Shown here: positions 44,590-52,359 of the stretch, in pieces
How positions within the stretch are numbered: position 1 is the first letter of the stretch
How the letters are laid out: the number at the start of each line of letters is the position of its first letter
From: Clostridiales bacterium
Lineage (GTDB): Bacteria; Bacillota; Clostridia; Lachnospirales; Bianqueaceae
Assembly (NCBI GenBank): GCA_024689505.1
Contig: JAILDJ010000107.1
Location: 1-57,864, forward strand
Direction: 5' to 3'
Length of the DNA stretch: 57,864 nucleotides
The notes under the pieces: generated by a model
Database searches by the model: none
What the model saw: only the letters and a program-made list of their open reading frames with translations
What the model was told of the DNA's origin: nothing
Position numbers and translations under genes: made by a program

Positions 44590-45792
44590 TTAGATAAATA
44601 CATATTTGTTGAGCCGGTCAAAAGCCTCCTGCACTCTGGAAAGCGGCAATGCAAGGTTCATGCGGATATGACAAGGCCCATGGAACGGACGTCCGTCCTG
44701 CATGGCAACACCCACGTCCCAGGCGCGTCCGAGCACCTCGTCCAGGGTCACGCCATGCGTGCTGCACCACTCCGTCGCATCGATGTACATCATATATGTG
44801 CCCTGGGGCTTCATCACTTGGATCCCCGGCCAATGGGCACGGATATAATCTACAGCATAATCCGTATTGCCGGCTATGACCTGACATAGTTCATCCACCC
44901 AGGCAGCTCCCTCTTCAGAGAAACCGCCGATCATGGCATACATGGACAAAAGATGCATGGAGTTCAGATGCGTCATACTGACGATCTTGTTTACGCGGGT
45001 CCGCAGGAAGTCATTGTATATGACAGCATAACTTCCGGGAATGCCCGCAAGGTTGAATGTTTTGGTCGGCGCGTACATGGCAACGGTGCGCTGTGCCGCG
45101 TCTTCCGAAACGGACTGCGTTGGAATGTGCCGATATCCCGGACGAATGATATCGGACCAGATCTCATCGGAAATAACGTAAACGTCATGCTTCCGAAAGA
45201 CCTCCATAGCTTTTTCGATCTCCCACTGCTCCCAGACACGGCCGCAAGGATTGTGCGGAGAGCAGAAAACGGCAGCATGGATATTGTTTTTGACGATCTT
45301 CTCCTCCATATCGTCAAAATCCATACGCCATACCCCATCCTCATCAGGTGTCAGCGGGCTGTGGACGATCTTGAAACCACTATGCTCCAGCACGCCGGTG
45401 AAACCCACATACGTCGGACTATGCAGAAGTATGGGATCCCCGGAACTTGCCACAGCATTGACCGCGGCGATCACACCGCCAAGCACACCATTAACGAAGC
45501 TGATATGCTTCTGCTCCAGTCCTGTGACGCCATTTCTCTTCTCCTGCCAGGAGATGAGCGCATCATAGAATTCCGGGCGCGGCATGAAATAGCCGAACAA
45601 TGGATGATCCAGGCGGGCACGCATGCTTTCCACAATAGAAGGTGCAGTGGCAAAGTTCATGTCGGCGACCCACATCGGAATGATATCGAACCCTTCCTTA
45701 GGGGCGCGCGGTGATGACTTGTCACTGAGCATATCTACCGCCAATGCGTCCTTCCCTTTTCGATCCATGATCGTAGTGAAATCAAATTTCAT
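44590..45792 (-). CDS. PatB/MalY-type aminotransferase (cystathionine beta-lyase-like)
   Basis: 400 residues, PLP fold type I. Motifs are PMWVADMNFATAPSI near residue 40, SPHNPCGRVW (the Asn that contacts PLP), VISDEIWSDI (Asp-Glu-Ile), and the lysine in APTKTFNLAG near residue 240. These fit the MalY/PatB C-S lyases, which release thiols from cystathionine or cysteine conjugates; a general aminotransferase is possible. GGGAGA precedes the ATG. It lies upstream of the ohrR-like gene and is probably co-transcribed with it. Confidence 0.85.
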   Translation of the reverse strand: MKFDFTTIMDRKGKDALAVDMLSDKSSPRAPKEGFDIIPMWVADMNFATAPSIVESMRARLDHPLFGYFMPRPEFYDALISWQEKRNGVTGLEQKHISFVNGVLGGVIAAVNAVASSGDPILLHSPTYVGFTGVLEHSGFKIVHSPLTPDEDGVWRMDFDDMEEKIVKNNIHAAVFCSPHNPCGRVWEQWEIEKAMEVFRKHDVYVISDEIWSDIIRPGYRHIPTQSVSEDAAQRTVAMYAPTKTFNLAGIPGSYAVIYNDFLRTRVNKIVSMTHLNSMHLLSMYAMIGGFSEEGAAWVDELCQVIAGNTDYAVDYIRAHWPGIQVMKPQGTYMMYIDATEWCSTHGVTLDEVLGRAWDVGVAMQDGRPFHGPCHIRMNLALPLSRVQEAFDRLNKYVFI

Positions 45793-45923
45793 TCATCTGT
45801 CTCCCTTCGACGGACAAATAACTAAAGCCATCTTGCATTTTAGCACAAAGCATCAGAAAATGAAAGGCAATTTTTTAACAATCTATATTCTTTTTTCATA
45901 CCCGTTTGAATCATGCTGAACTG

Positions 45924-45956
45924 AAAAAGGAGCACCGGACGTGCCGGTACTCCTTT
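45924..45956 (-). terminator. Intrinsic terminator of the hydrogenase operon
   Basis: Minus-strand AAAGGAGTACCGG pairs with CCGGTGCTCCTTT (13 bp with one wobble) over a CACGT loop, followed by CTCCTTTTTC. It lies 13 bases after the hndD stop. Confidence 0.88.
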
Positions 45957-45968
45957 GATGTTGCATGA

Positions 45969-47738
45969 TCAATAACCGCTCTTCGGAGAGTAGGTCGTAT
46001 GCAGCAGCTGATGTGCCAGATGAGAATTCGGCTTCTCAAGGAACTCTTCGTAGATCTTGATGATGGACGGATTCTCATGGGACTTACGATACTGTTTGTC
46101 GGTATCTTCATCCATAAGGCCCTGACGACGGGCAAAGATGACTTCCTCATCGCCATGATGATACGGCTGACCGCCGCCATCGACGCAGCCGCCCGGGCAA
46201 GCCATGATCTCGATCGCATGGTAGTTGTTCGGGTTGCCGGCCTTGATCTCTTCCATGATGGCACGGGCATTCGCCAGACCGGAAGAAATAGCGATATTCA
46301 GATCGGTACCGGCAATGTTCAGATGTGCGACTTTGACGCCGTACGCTGCATCACGGACATCAGCGAACTCGACGTTCTCGAGGGTCTCGCCGGTGATCCA
46401 CTCATACGCGGTACGCAGAGCAGCTTCCATAACGCCGCCGGTCTTACCAAAGATAACACCGGCACCGGTGGACTCGCCCAGCGGATCGTCGAAATCTTCC
46501 TCTTCCATGTCGAACAGATCGATGTTCATCTGCTTGATCAGGGAAGCAAGCTCACGAGTGGTGATGGAGATGTTGGTATCAGGATCGCCATCGACGCCCA
46601 GTTCCGGACGGGAAGCTTCATACTTCTTGGCGATACAAGGCATGACGGATACGACGATCAGATCCTTGCGGTCGATACCCAGCTTCGGAGCCAGGTACGC
46701 TTTGGCGATCGCGCCGAACATAGCCTGCGGAGAACGTGCGGAAGACGGCAGAGCCAGGAATTCCGGATACTGTGTCTCGATGAAGCGGACCCATGCCGGG
46801 CAGCAGGAAGTCATCAGCGGAAGCGCGACTTCTTCGCCCTTGAGGAACTTGGTCAGACGATCGACCAGCTCAGCGGCCTCTTCCATGATGGTCATGTCAG
46901 CAGCGAAGTCGGTATCGTAGACATAGTCGAAACCGATCTTGCGCAGCGCGGCTGCCATCTGACCGGTAACGCTGGTGCCGGGCTCGTAACCGAACTCTTC
47001 ACCCAGGGCGACGCGGACGGAAGGAGCGGTGTTGACGACGACGGTCTTGGTCGGATCGTTGATCGCTTCGATGACCTTCCAGGTGTTGTCCTTGGCCTGC
47101 AGAGCGCCGACCGGGCAAACCTGTACGCACTGTCCGCAGAAGGTGCAGACGGTCTGATCCAGAGGTGCCTCGAAGGAGGTGCCGACGTATGCCGGGAAGC
47201 CACGGTTGACAGCGGACAGAGCACCAACGGACTGGACCTTATTGCAGGCAGTCTCGCACCGGCGGCACATGATGCACTTGGTCATATCGCGGACGATCGC
47301 GACGGACTCATCCACAGGAACCTGAGACATGGACGTGCCGGTGATGTTGATCTTGCGGATGCCCAGGGTCTCGGCCAGAGCCTGCAGCTCACAGTCGCCG
47401 GACTTCTCGCAGGTCAGGCAGTCTTTCGGATGATCGGAAAGCATGAGCTCCATAATGGTGCGGCGTGCTTCCAGAACTTTCTTGGTGTTGGTATGAACGA
47501 CCATACCGGGGGTCACGGGCGTTGCGCAGGCAGGCGCCAGATTGCGGCGCTTCTCGACCTCGACCACGCAGATACGGCAGGAAGCCGGCTTGTTGACCAT
47601 GCCGAGCTTTTCCATGTTCATATGACAGAGGGTAGGAATATATACTCCGACGGCTTCAGCAGCATCCAGGATCGTGCTGCCCTGAGGAACTTCGACCTCC
47701 ATGCCGTCGATAATCACATTGATCATATTTTCAGCCAT
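45969..47738 (-). CDS. hndD: Catalytic subunit of NADH-dependent [FeFe] hydrogenase (HndD/HydA)
   Basis: 589 residues. An N-terminal 2Fe-2S domain (IPTLCHMN...CRICVVEV, Cys38-Cys71), a His-Cys4 cluster motif around SDHPKDCLTCEKSGDC, and two 4Fe-4S motifs (CIMCRRCETAC and CTFCGQCVQVCP) lead to the H-cluster. H-cluster loops are TSCCPAW (310-316), MPCIAK (367-371) and MACPGGCVDGGGQP (512-525). Cys312 is the proton-transfer cysteine. It reduces protons or oxidises H2 in complex with the HndA/B/C proteins encoded just upstream, which couple it to NAD(H) and probably ferredoxin. Confidence 0.95.
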   Translation of the reverse strand: MAENMINVIIDGMEVEVPQGSTILDAAEAVGVYIPTLCHMNMEKLGMVNKPASCRICVVEVEKRRNLAPACATPVTPGMVVHTNTKKVLEARRTIMELMLSDHPKDCLTCEKSGDCELQALAETLGIRKINITGTSMSQVPVDESVAIVRDMTKCIMCRRCETACNKVQSVGALSAVNRGFPAYVGTSFEAPLDQTVCTFCGQCVQVCPVGALQAKDNTWKVIEAINDPTKTVVVNTAPSVRVALGEEFGYEPGTSVTGQMAAALRKIGFDYVYDTDFAADMTIMEEAAELVDRLTKFLKGEEVALPLMTSCCPAWVRFIETQYPEFLALPSSARSPQAMFGAIAKAYLAPKLGIDRKDLIVVSVMPCIAKKYEASRPELGVDGDPDTNISITTRELASLIKQMNIDLFDMEEEDFDDPLGESTGAGVIFGKTGGVMEAALRTAYEWITGETLENVEFADVRDAAYGVKVAHLNIAGTDLNIAISSGLANARAIMEEIKAGNPNNYHAIEIMACPGGCVDGGGQPYHHGDEEVIFARRQGLMDEDTDKQYRKSHENPSIIKIYEEFLEKPNSHLAHQLLHTTYSPKSGY

Positions 47739-47760
47739 GAGATTTCAAGTCGCTCCTTTC

Positions 47761-49554
47761 TTAATGCCTTACGATCGCATTGAAGCGGCAGTTGTTCATG
47801 CAAACGCCACACTTAATGCACTTCGACTGGTCGATCACATGCGGATTCTTGACGGTACCGGAGATGGCGCCGACCGGGCAGTTACGTGCGCACAGTGTGC
47901 AGCCCTTACATGCATCAGCGATGATCTCATACTTCAAGAGCGCCTGGCACTTGCCGGCCGGGCAGGTCTTTTCAGTAACATGTGCGATATATTCATCTTC
48001 GAACGTTCTCAGCGTGGACAGGACCGGGTTCGGAGCTGTCTGGCCAAGGCCGCACAGAGCGGTGTCGCGGATGACTTCGGAAAGGCGCTTCAGCTCTTCG
48101 AGATGCTGCAGCGTGCCCTTGCCGTTCGTGATATCGGTCAGCAGTTCCGACAGGCGGGTCGTACCGACGCGGCACGGTGTGCACTTACCGCAGGACTCTT
48201 CCTGGGTGAACTCCAGGTAGAACTTCGCGACAGCAGGCATGCAGTCGTCTTCGTCCATAACGATCATACCGCCGGAACCCATCATGGAACCCTTGGCGAC
48301 CAGGTTATCGAAATCGATCGGAGTATCCAGATCTTTCTCGGTCAGGCAGCCGCCGGAAGGACCGCCGGTCTGGACAGCTTTGAACTTCTTGCCGTTCTTG
48401 ATGCCGCCGCCGATCTCGTAGATGACTTCACGCAGCGTGGTGCCCATGGGAACTTCGATCAGACCAACGTTGTTGATCTTGCCGGCCAGAGCGAAGACCT
48501 TGGTTCCGGGGCTCTTCTCGGTACCGATGGAACGGAACCAGTCAGCACCCTTCAGGAAGATAACAGGAACATTGGCCCAGGTCTCAACGTTGTTGACGTT
48601 GGTCGGCTGGTTCCAGAAACCGCTCTCTGCCGGGAACGGAGGCTTGGTGGTAGGCTCACCGCGCTGACCTTCCATGGAGTGGATCAGAGCTGTTTCCTCA
48701 CCGCAGACGAATGCGCCGGCACCGAACATAAGCTCGATATCGAAGCAGAAATCAGTACCCAGGATGTTGTCGCCCAGCAGACCGTATTCACGTGCCTGGT
48801 TGATCGCGATGGACAGACGGTCGATCGCCAGAGGATACTCAGCACGGATATAGACACGGCCGTACTTCGCGCCGATGGCATAACCGCAGATGGCCATAGC
48901 TTCGATAACGGAGTTCGGGTCACCTTCCAGGATGGAACGATCCATGAACGCACCCGGATCGCCTTCGTCAGCATTACATACGACATACTTGACGTCGGAC
49001 TTGTAGCCGCGCGCAAACTGCCACTTCAGACCGGTCGGGAAACCGGCGCCGCCGCGGCCGCGCAGACCGGACTTCTTCATTTCCTCGATGACTTCTTCCG
49101 GGGTCATCTCGGTAAGGCACTTGGCCAGAGCCGCGTAACCATCGCGGGCGATGTACTCATCGATGTTTTCAGGATCGATGAAACCGCAGTTACGAAGCGC
49201 GATACGCATCTGCTTCTTGTAGAATTCCATATGCTTCGCATCGGATACATGCTCTTTATTTTCAGGATCTACATACAGAAGGCGCTGGACCTTACGTCCT
49301 TTGACGATATGCTCTGCCACGATCTCAGCCGCATCTTCAGGCTTGACAGAGGTATAGAAGGTATTGTCGGGAAGCATCTTGACGATAGGGCCTTGTTCGC
49401 AGAAGCCGAAGCAGCCGGTCATCAGGACCTTGCAGTCTTCTGCCATGCCCGCGTCTGCAACGTTCTGTTTCAATGCCTCCATGATCTCATGGGAGTTAGA
49501 GGATTGACATCCGGTACCGCCGCAGACAAGGATATGAAATTTATAATCAGCCAT
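47761..49554 (-). CDS. hndC: Flavin-containing NADH-dehydrogenase subunit of the hydrogenase (HndC/HydB, NuoF-like)
   Basis: 597 residues from ATG 49554 (AGGAGG 12 bases upstream; a TTG at 49563 is possible). The N-terminal thioredoxin-like 2Fe-2S domain has CGGTGCQ and TGCFGFC. The NuoF core has GRGGAGFPTGLKW (FMN/NADH) and ESCGKCTPCRVGT (4Fe-4S). The C-terminal ferredoxin domain has CKGCTLCARNCPVG and CIKCGVCMNNCRFNA. It passes electrons between NADH and the hydrogenase. It lies 22 bases before hndD. Confidence 0.95.
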   Translation of the reverse strand: MADYKFHILVCGGTGCQSSNSHEIMEALKQNVADAGMAEDCKVLMTGCFGFCEQGPIVKMLPDNTFYTSVKPEDAAEIVAEHIVKGRKVQRLLYVDPENKEHVSDAKHMEFYKKQMRIALRNCGFIDPENIDEYIARDGYAALAKCLTEMTPEEVIEEMKKSGLRGRGGAGFPTGLKWQFARGYKSDVKYVVCNADEGDPGAFMDRSILEGDPNSVIEAMAICGYAIGAKYGRVYIRAEYPLAIDRLSIAINQAREYGLLGDNILGTDFCFDIELMFGAGAFVCGEETALIHSMEGQRGEPTTKPPFPAESGFWNQPTNVNNVETWANVPVIFLKGADWFRSIGTEKSPGTKVFALAGKINNVGLIEVPMGTTLREVIYEIGGGIKNGKKFKAVQTGGPSGGCLTEKDLDTPIDFDNLVAKGSMMGSGGMIVMDEDDCMPAVAKFYLEFTQEESCGKCTPCRVGTTRLSELLTDITNGKGTLQHLEELKRLSEVIRDTALCGLGQTAPNPVLSTLRTFEDEYIAHVTEKTCPAGKCQALLKYEIIADACKGCTLCARNCPVGAISGTVKNPHVIDQSKCIKCGVCMNNCRFNAIVRH

Positions 49555-49571
49555 GAATATCAATATCCTCC

Positions 49572-49967
49572 TTACTCGATAGTCTTATGCTGGGAGTTGA
49601 TGATGCCGTCGATCAGTTCGCCATGCTTGATGGTCTTGTCGATGATCTCATGGACCTTCGCTTTGTCGACATAACCATAGATGATCGGATCTTTGCCGGG
49701 CATGGTCAGCTCGATGGTGGGCTCCGCATAGCAGTAACCCATGCAGCCAGTCTGCGTTACGACAGCATTTTCGATCTTCTCTTCGCCGAGCGCTTCGACG
49801 AATTCGTTCATGACTTCACGGGCGCCGGAAGCGATACCGCAGGTAGCCATAGCGACGCGGATCTGGATCATGTTCTCGATGTTGTCGCCCTTAACACGCA
49901 GAGAAACGGAGTTCTGTGCCTGCTCTTTGATTCTTTTCAGCTCTTCAAGAGACTTAATTTTCACCAT
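49572..49967 (-). CDS. hndB: 2Fe-2S ferredoxin-like hydrogenase subunit (HndB)
   Basis: 131 residues, thioredoxin-like. After a helical start (SLEELKRIKEQAQN) the core is IQIRVAMATCGIASGAREV and VTQTGCMGYCYAEP. Only three cysteines are visible at the cluster-binding positions. It occupies the HndB slot of HndABCD complexes and is 17 bases before hndC. Two small hairpins lie in the 86-base gap to hndA. Confidence 0.88.
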   Translation of the reverse strand: MVKIKSLEELKRIKEQAQNSVSLRVKGDNIENMIQIRVAMATCGIASGAREVMNEFVEALGEEKIENAVVTQTGCMGYCYAEPTIELTMPGKDPIIYGYVDKAKVHEIIDKTIKHGELIDGIINSQHKTIE

Positions 49968-49984
49968 AAGAATCTTTTCCTTTC

Positions 49985-50050
49985 TTCAGAAAACGCTTTG
50001 CAACGAACCTAATGGTCCGTTGTCAAGCCATTTTCGGCTTTGCCGAAAAC
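49985..50050 (-). other. Two hairpins between hndA and hndB
   Basis: On the minus strand TTTTCGGC-AAA-GCCGAAAA (50031-50049) is followed by AACGGACC-ATTA-GGTTCGTT (about 50003-50022). Neither has a T tract, so they look like mRNA processing or stability elements rather than terminators. Confidence 0.55.
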
Positions 50051-50053
50051 CGC

Positions 50054-50536
50054 TTATTCGCACTCGGCAATGATCCCTTCGACCATATCCGGGGTTACAC
50101 GGCCATATACCTTGTTGTTGATCATAACGACCGGGGCCAGACCGCAGGCACCGACGCAGCGCAGGGTGCGCAGTGAGAATTTAGCATCATCCGTCGTGTC
50201 GCCGACGCCGATACCGAGCTTCTTGGTGAGCGCTTCCAGGATCTTGTCAGCTCCGCGAACGTAGCAGGCAGTACCAAGACATACAGATACGTCATACTTT
50301 CCTTTCGGCTTCATGGTGAAGAAGGAATAGAAGCTGACGACACCGTAGACCTTGGAAACCGGAAGATCCAGCTTTTTCGCCACATGTACCTGGACTTCCT
50401 TCGGCAGATAACCGAAAATGCCCTGGGCACGATGCAGCACGCGGATCAGCTCTCCCTTTGTGGTGGGCAAAGAAGCAATAAACTGATCGAGCTCAGCGTA
50501 TTTCTCTCTGTCAGCACCATTTTCGTTGCATCCCAT
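50054..50536 (-). CDS. hndA: NuoE-like 2Fe-2S hydrogenase subunit (HndA)
   Basis: 160 residues from ATG 50536 (AGGAGG 8 bases upstream); the open frame continues to 50614 but without a binding site. The NuoE fold is clear: LIRVLHRAQGIFGYLP, VSKVYGVVSFYSFF, and the cluster cysteines in VCLGTACYVRGA and LRCVGACGLAPV. It transfers electrons with NuoF-like HndC. It follows the PHP gene by 74 bases and is the first of four hydrogenase subunit genes. Confidence 0.94.
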   Translation of the reverse strand: MGCNENGADREKYAELDQFIASLPTTKGELIRVLHRAQGIFGYLPKEVQVHVAKKLDLPVSKVYGVVSFYSFFTMKPKGKYDVSVCLGTACYVRGADKILEALTKKLGIGVGDTTDDAKFSLRTLRCVGACGLAPVVMINNKVYGRVTPDMVEGIIAECE

Positions 50537-50610
50537 AACCTTTACCTCCTTGAATTTATATCTTAGGTTATTATGTATGTTAAACACACGCCGCAGCTTA
50601 GGGAAAGCCG

Positions 50611-51321
50611 TCATGCGTATTGCGTGTTTAATACCTTTATGATCCCATGCGCGGAGACCGTCTCCACGTCCAGGGTGTTGCGCACCATCGCGATATGACC
50701 GAGCTCATGCGCATCGGAATCGGTGATGATGCGGTACTGCGGGTACTGCTTCTCATAAGGTTCCTTGTCGGAAAACATGGAGACCTCCAGGGTCTTGACC
50801 GGCAGATTCTTCGGCACGAAACCCAAACTGGACAGCAGGCTGTAGCTTTTGCGGTCGATATGCGCCGGGATCGCGACCCCGCCAAGCGCCAGCGCCTTCT
50901 CGCAGACTTCCTCGACCGTTAAGGAACACGACATGTTCAAAAGCTTGTCACAGTATCCCGTGATCTCGTCATCATCGTCCAGGATGAGCTGCTTTTCCAT
51001 TTGCTTTTTCGGCGCCTTGATGGGCGGCAAAGTATCGTAGACTGCCTGCTGCATGGCCCTCGCCTCTTCGATACCCGGAAACAGCGTGACGACATGAACG
51101 TCCTCACGCGTTTGCACTTCCATTCCGGGGATCACGACCAAGCCGGTCCCAAGCGCGACTTTCATGGCCGCCTCCGCGTTTTCACAGGAATTGTGATCCG
51201 TGACCGCGATCGCCGTAAGCTCCTCCAGCAGCGCCATATTGACGATGTTGTTGGGCGTCATGTCATTCAGCGCACATGGCGATAACGCAGAATGAATGTG
51301 TAAATCACAGGTGATCAACAT
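50611..51321 (-). CDS. PHP-domain phosphoesterase
   Basis: 236 residues from ATG 51321 (GGGAGGAG upstream). The metal-binding PHP motifs are CDLHIHSALSPCALND at the start, VTDHNSCENA, VIPGMEVQTRE, AIPAHIDRK and ITDSDAH near the C-terminus, so all expected histidines and aspartates are present. PHP proteins hydrolyse phosphoesters; the nearest kinds are small stand-alone RNase AM-like or histidinol-phosphatase-like proteins. Such a gene often accompanies [FeFe]-hydrogenase operons in Clostridia. It has its own promoter and leads the hydrogenase operon. The function is unknown. Confidence 0.88.
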   Translation of the reverse strand: MLITCDLHIHSALSPCALNDMTPNNIVNMALLEELTAIAVTDHNSCENAEAAMKVALGTGLVVIPGMEVQTREDVHVVTLFPGIEEARAMQQAVYDTLPPIKAPKKQMEKQLILDDDDEITGYCDKLLNMSCSLTVEEVCEKALALGGVAIPAHIDRKSYSLLSSLGFVPKNLPVKTLEVSMFSDKEPYEKQYPQYRIITDSDAHELGHIAMVRNTLDVETVSAHGIIKVLNTQYA

Positions 51322-51358
51322 GAAGGGGCTCCTCCCGCATTCCGTCCGCGTTATACTC

Positions 51359-51375
51359 GTGTCTGAAACAGGCAC
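51359..51375 (-). promoter_or_regulatory. Candidate operator just downstream of the hydrogenase promoter
   Basis: The dyad GTGTCTG-AAA-CAGGCAC has 6 of 7 matching arm positions and would begin about 6 bases after the transcription start of the PHP-hydrogenase operon. No known regulator site is recognised in it. Confidence 0.4.
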
Positions 51376-51387
51376 TATATCATAACA

Positions 51388-51416
51388 AGTATAGCAGAGG
51401 ACTGATAAAATGTAAA
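51388..51416 (-). promoter_or_regulatory. Promoter of the PHP-hndABCD operon
   Basis: Minus-strand TTTACA (51411-51416), 17 bases, TATACT (51388-51393), in the 102-base gap between the GHKL ATPase and PHP genes. The structural hydrogenase can therefore be expressed separately from the sensory cassette upstream. Confidence 0.7.
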
Positions 51417-51423
51417 CAGATTT

Positions 51424-52014
51424 TTATGATTCCTCGTCACTTTCTGCGTCCGGATCCTTCAGGGCTGCGATGGAATCCCGGAGGAAATCCCGCACCCAAA
51501 GATAGACGGATGGCGTGGATAAAGGCATGCCATCCAGGATCTCGTTGAGCTCCTCCGTCGAAAGCGAAAAGACCTGTGCTTCCGGCCAGCCGGCTTCCTT
51601 ATAGGAGTGCTGATAGCGGAAGCAGATGTCCGGATAGGAAGAGAACAGATTGACCAGCGTGGAGGCGATATCGCCCAGCGGCGGCCTGTCGATGTTCTTA
51701 TGCTCCATCTCCGCATGGACCTTCGTACCGACGCTCACCGTGCTGTCGATGGTGAGCTTCCCCCCGCACATCATGCAGGTGTCGTTGAGGAACGGGATGC
51801 CCATGCCGACCTTGCGGTGCGTCCGTGTGGTCGTGAAGGGGTTGCGGATGGTCTTGAGCATCTCTTCCGGGATCCCTTTGCCGTCATCGATGATATCCAG
51901 CACGAACCGGTCCTTCTCCAGATCCTCTTCGATGATGATATCGATCGTTTTTGCCTCTCCGCGCACGCTGTTTTCAGCAATATCGAGCACGTGGAGGGCC
52001 AGTTCCTTCATCAT
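51424..52014 (-). CDS. GHKL (Bergerat-fold) ATPase, regulatory-module copy
   Basis: 196 residues. N-box LHVLDIAENSVRGEAKTI, G1 box DIIDDGKGIPEEML, G2 box HRKVGMGIPFLNDTC and VGTKVHAE make a complete ATP-binding site. There is no histidine phosphoacceptor, receiver or transmembrane part, so it is a stand-alone histidine-kinase-like ATPase. The C-terminal ~60 residues are not recognised. Its ATG overlaps the stop of the DRTGG gene (ATGA). It is the last gene of the sensory cassette. Confidence 0.85.
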   Translation of the reverse strand: MMKELALHVLDIAENSVRGEAKTIDIIIEEDLEKDRFVLDIIDDGKGIPEEMLKTIRNPFTTTRTHRKVGMGIPFLNDTCMMCGGKLTIDSTVSVGTKVHAEMEHKNIDRPPLGDIASTLVNLFSSYPDICFRYQHSYKEAGWPEAQVFSLSTEELNEILDGMPLSTPSVYLWVRDFLRDSIAALKDPDAESDEES

Positions 52015-52340
52015 AGGCCGAGCTCCACCAGTTTCTTGGCCGCATCGAAGGGGTTCAGTTCCGTCGTAAGGATGGTGATGTTCTCCTCTTTGGCCGTCTC
52101 GATGGTATCTTCATCCGCCTCGAAGCCATGGGCGATGATAATGGCGGACACGCCGCGCAGTGTTGCCACAGCAACGATATTGACGTGGCTCTGGATGGTG
52201 ATCCACGCGGACTCCTCCTCCGCGTACCCCATGACGACACTCAAAAGGTCGCCCATGTAGCCGCAGGAAACGGGCAGATCCAGGTCACCCTCGACCGCCA
52301 CTTTAAAATCGCTTACCGCGAGAAGATCACGTACTGTCAT
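52011..52340 (-). CDS. DRTGG-domain protein 2
   Basis: 109 residues. It consists of a single DRTGG-type domain (VRDLLAVSDFKVAVEG, VSCGYMGDLLSVVMGYAEEE, NIVAVATLRGVSAIIIAHGF). DRTGG domains occur in phosphotransacetylase and CBS-containing regulators and probably sense nucleotides or redox metabolites. It is paired with the GHKL ATPase by overlapping start and stop. A second DRTGG protein is encoded at 54080-54436. Confidence 0.82.
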   Translation of the reverse strand: MTVRDLLAVSDFKVAVEGDLDLPVSCGYMGDLLSVVMGYAEEESAWITIQSHVNIVAVATLRGVSAIIIAHGFEADEDTIETAKEENITILTTELNPFDAAKKLVELGL

Positions 52341-52359
52341 AGTCTTACCTCCTTGGATA

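Noticed and set aside
45793-45960. OhrR operator or riboswitch before the PatB-like gene
   Set aside because: No convincing TACAATT-AATTGTA-type dyad or structured leader was found; only the hydrogenase terminator is clear in this gap.
45999-49674. Long plus-strand frames (594 and 657 codons) opposite hndD and hndC
   Set aside because: They mirror the coding strand of recognisable hydrogenase subunits; no binding site or motif.
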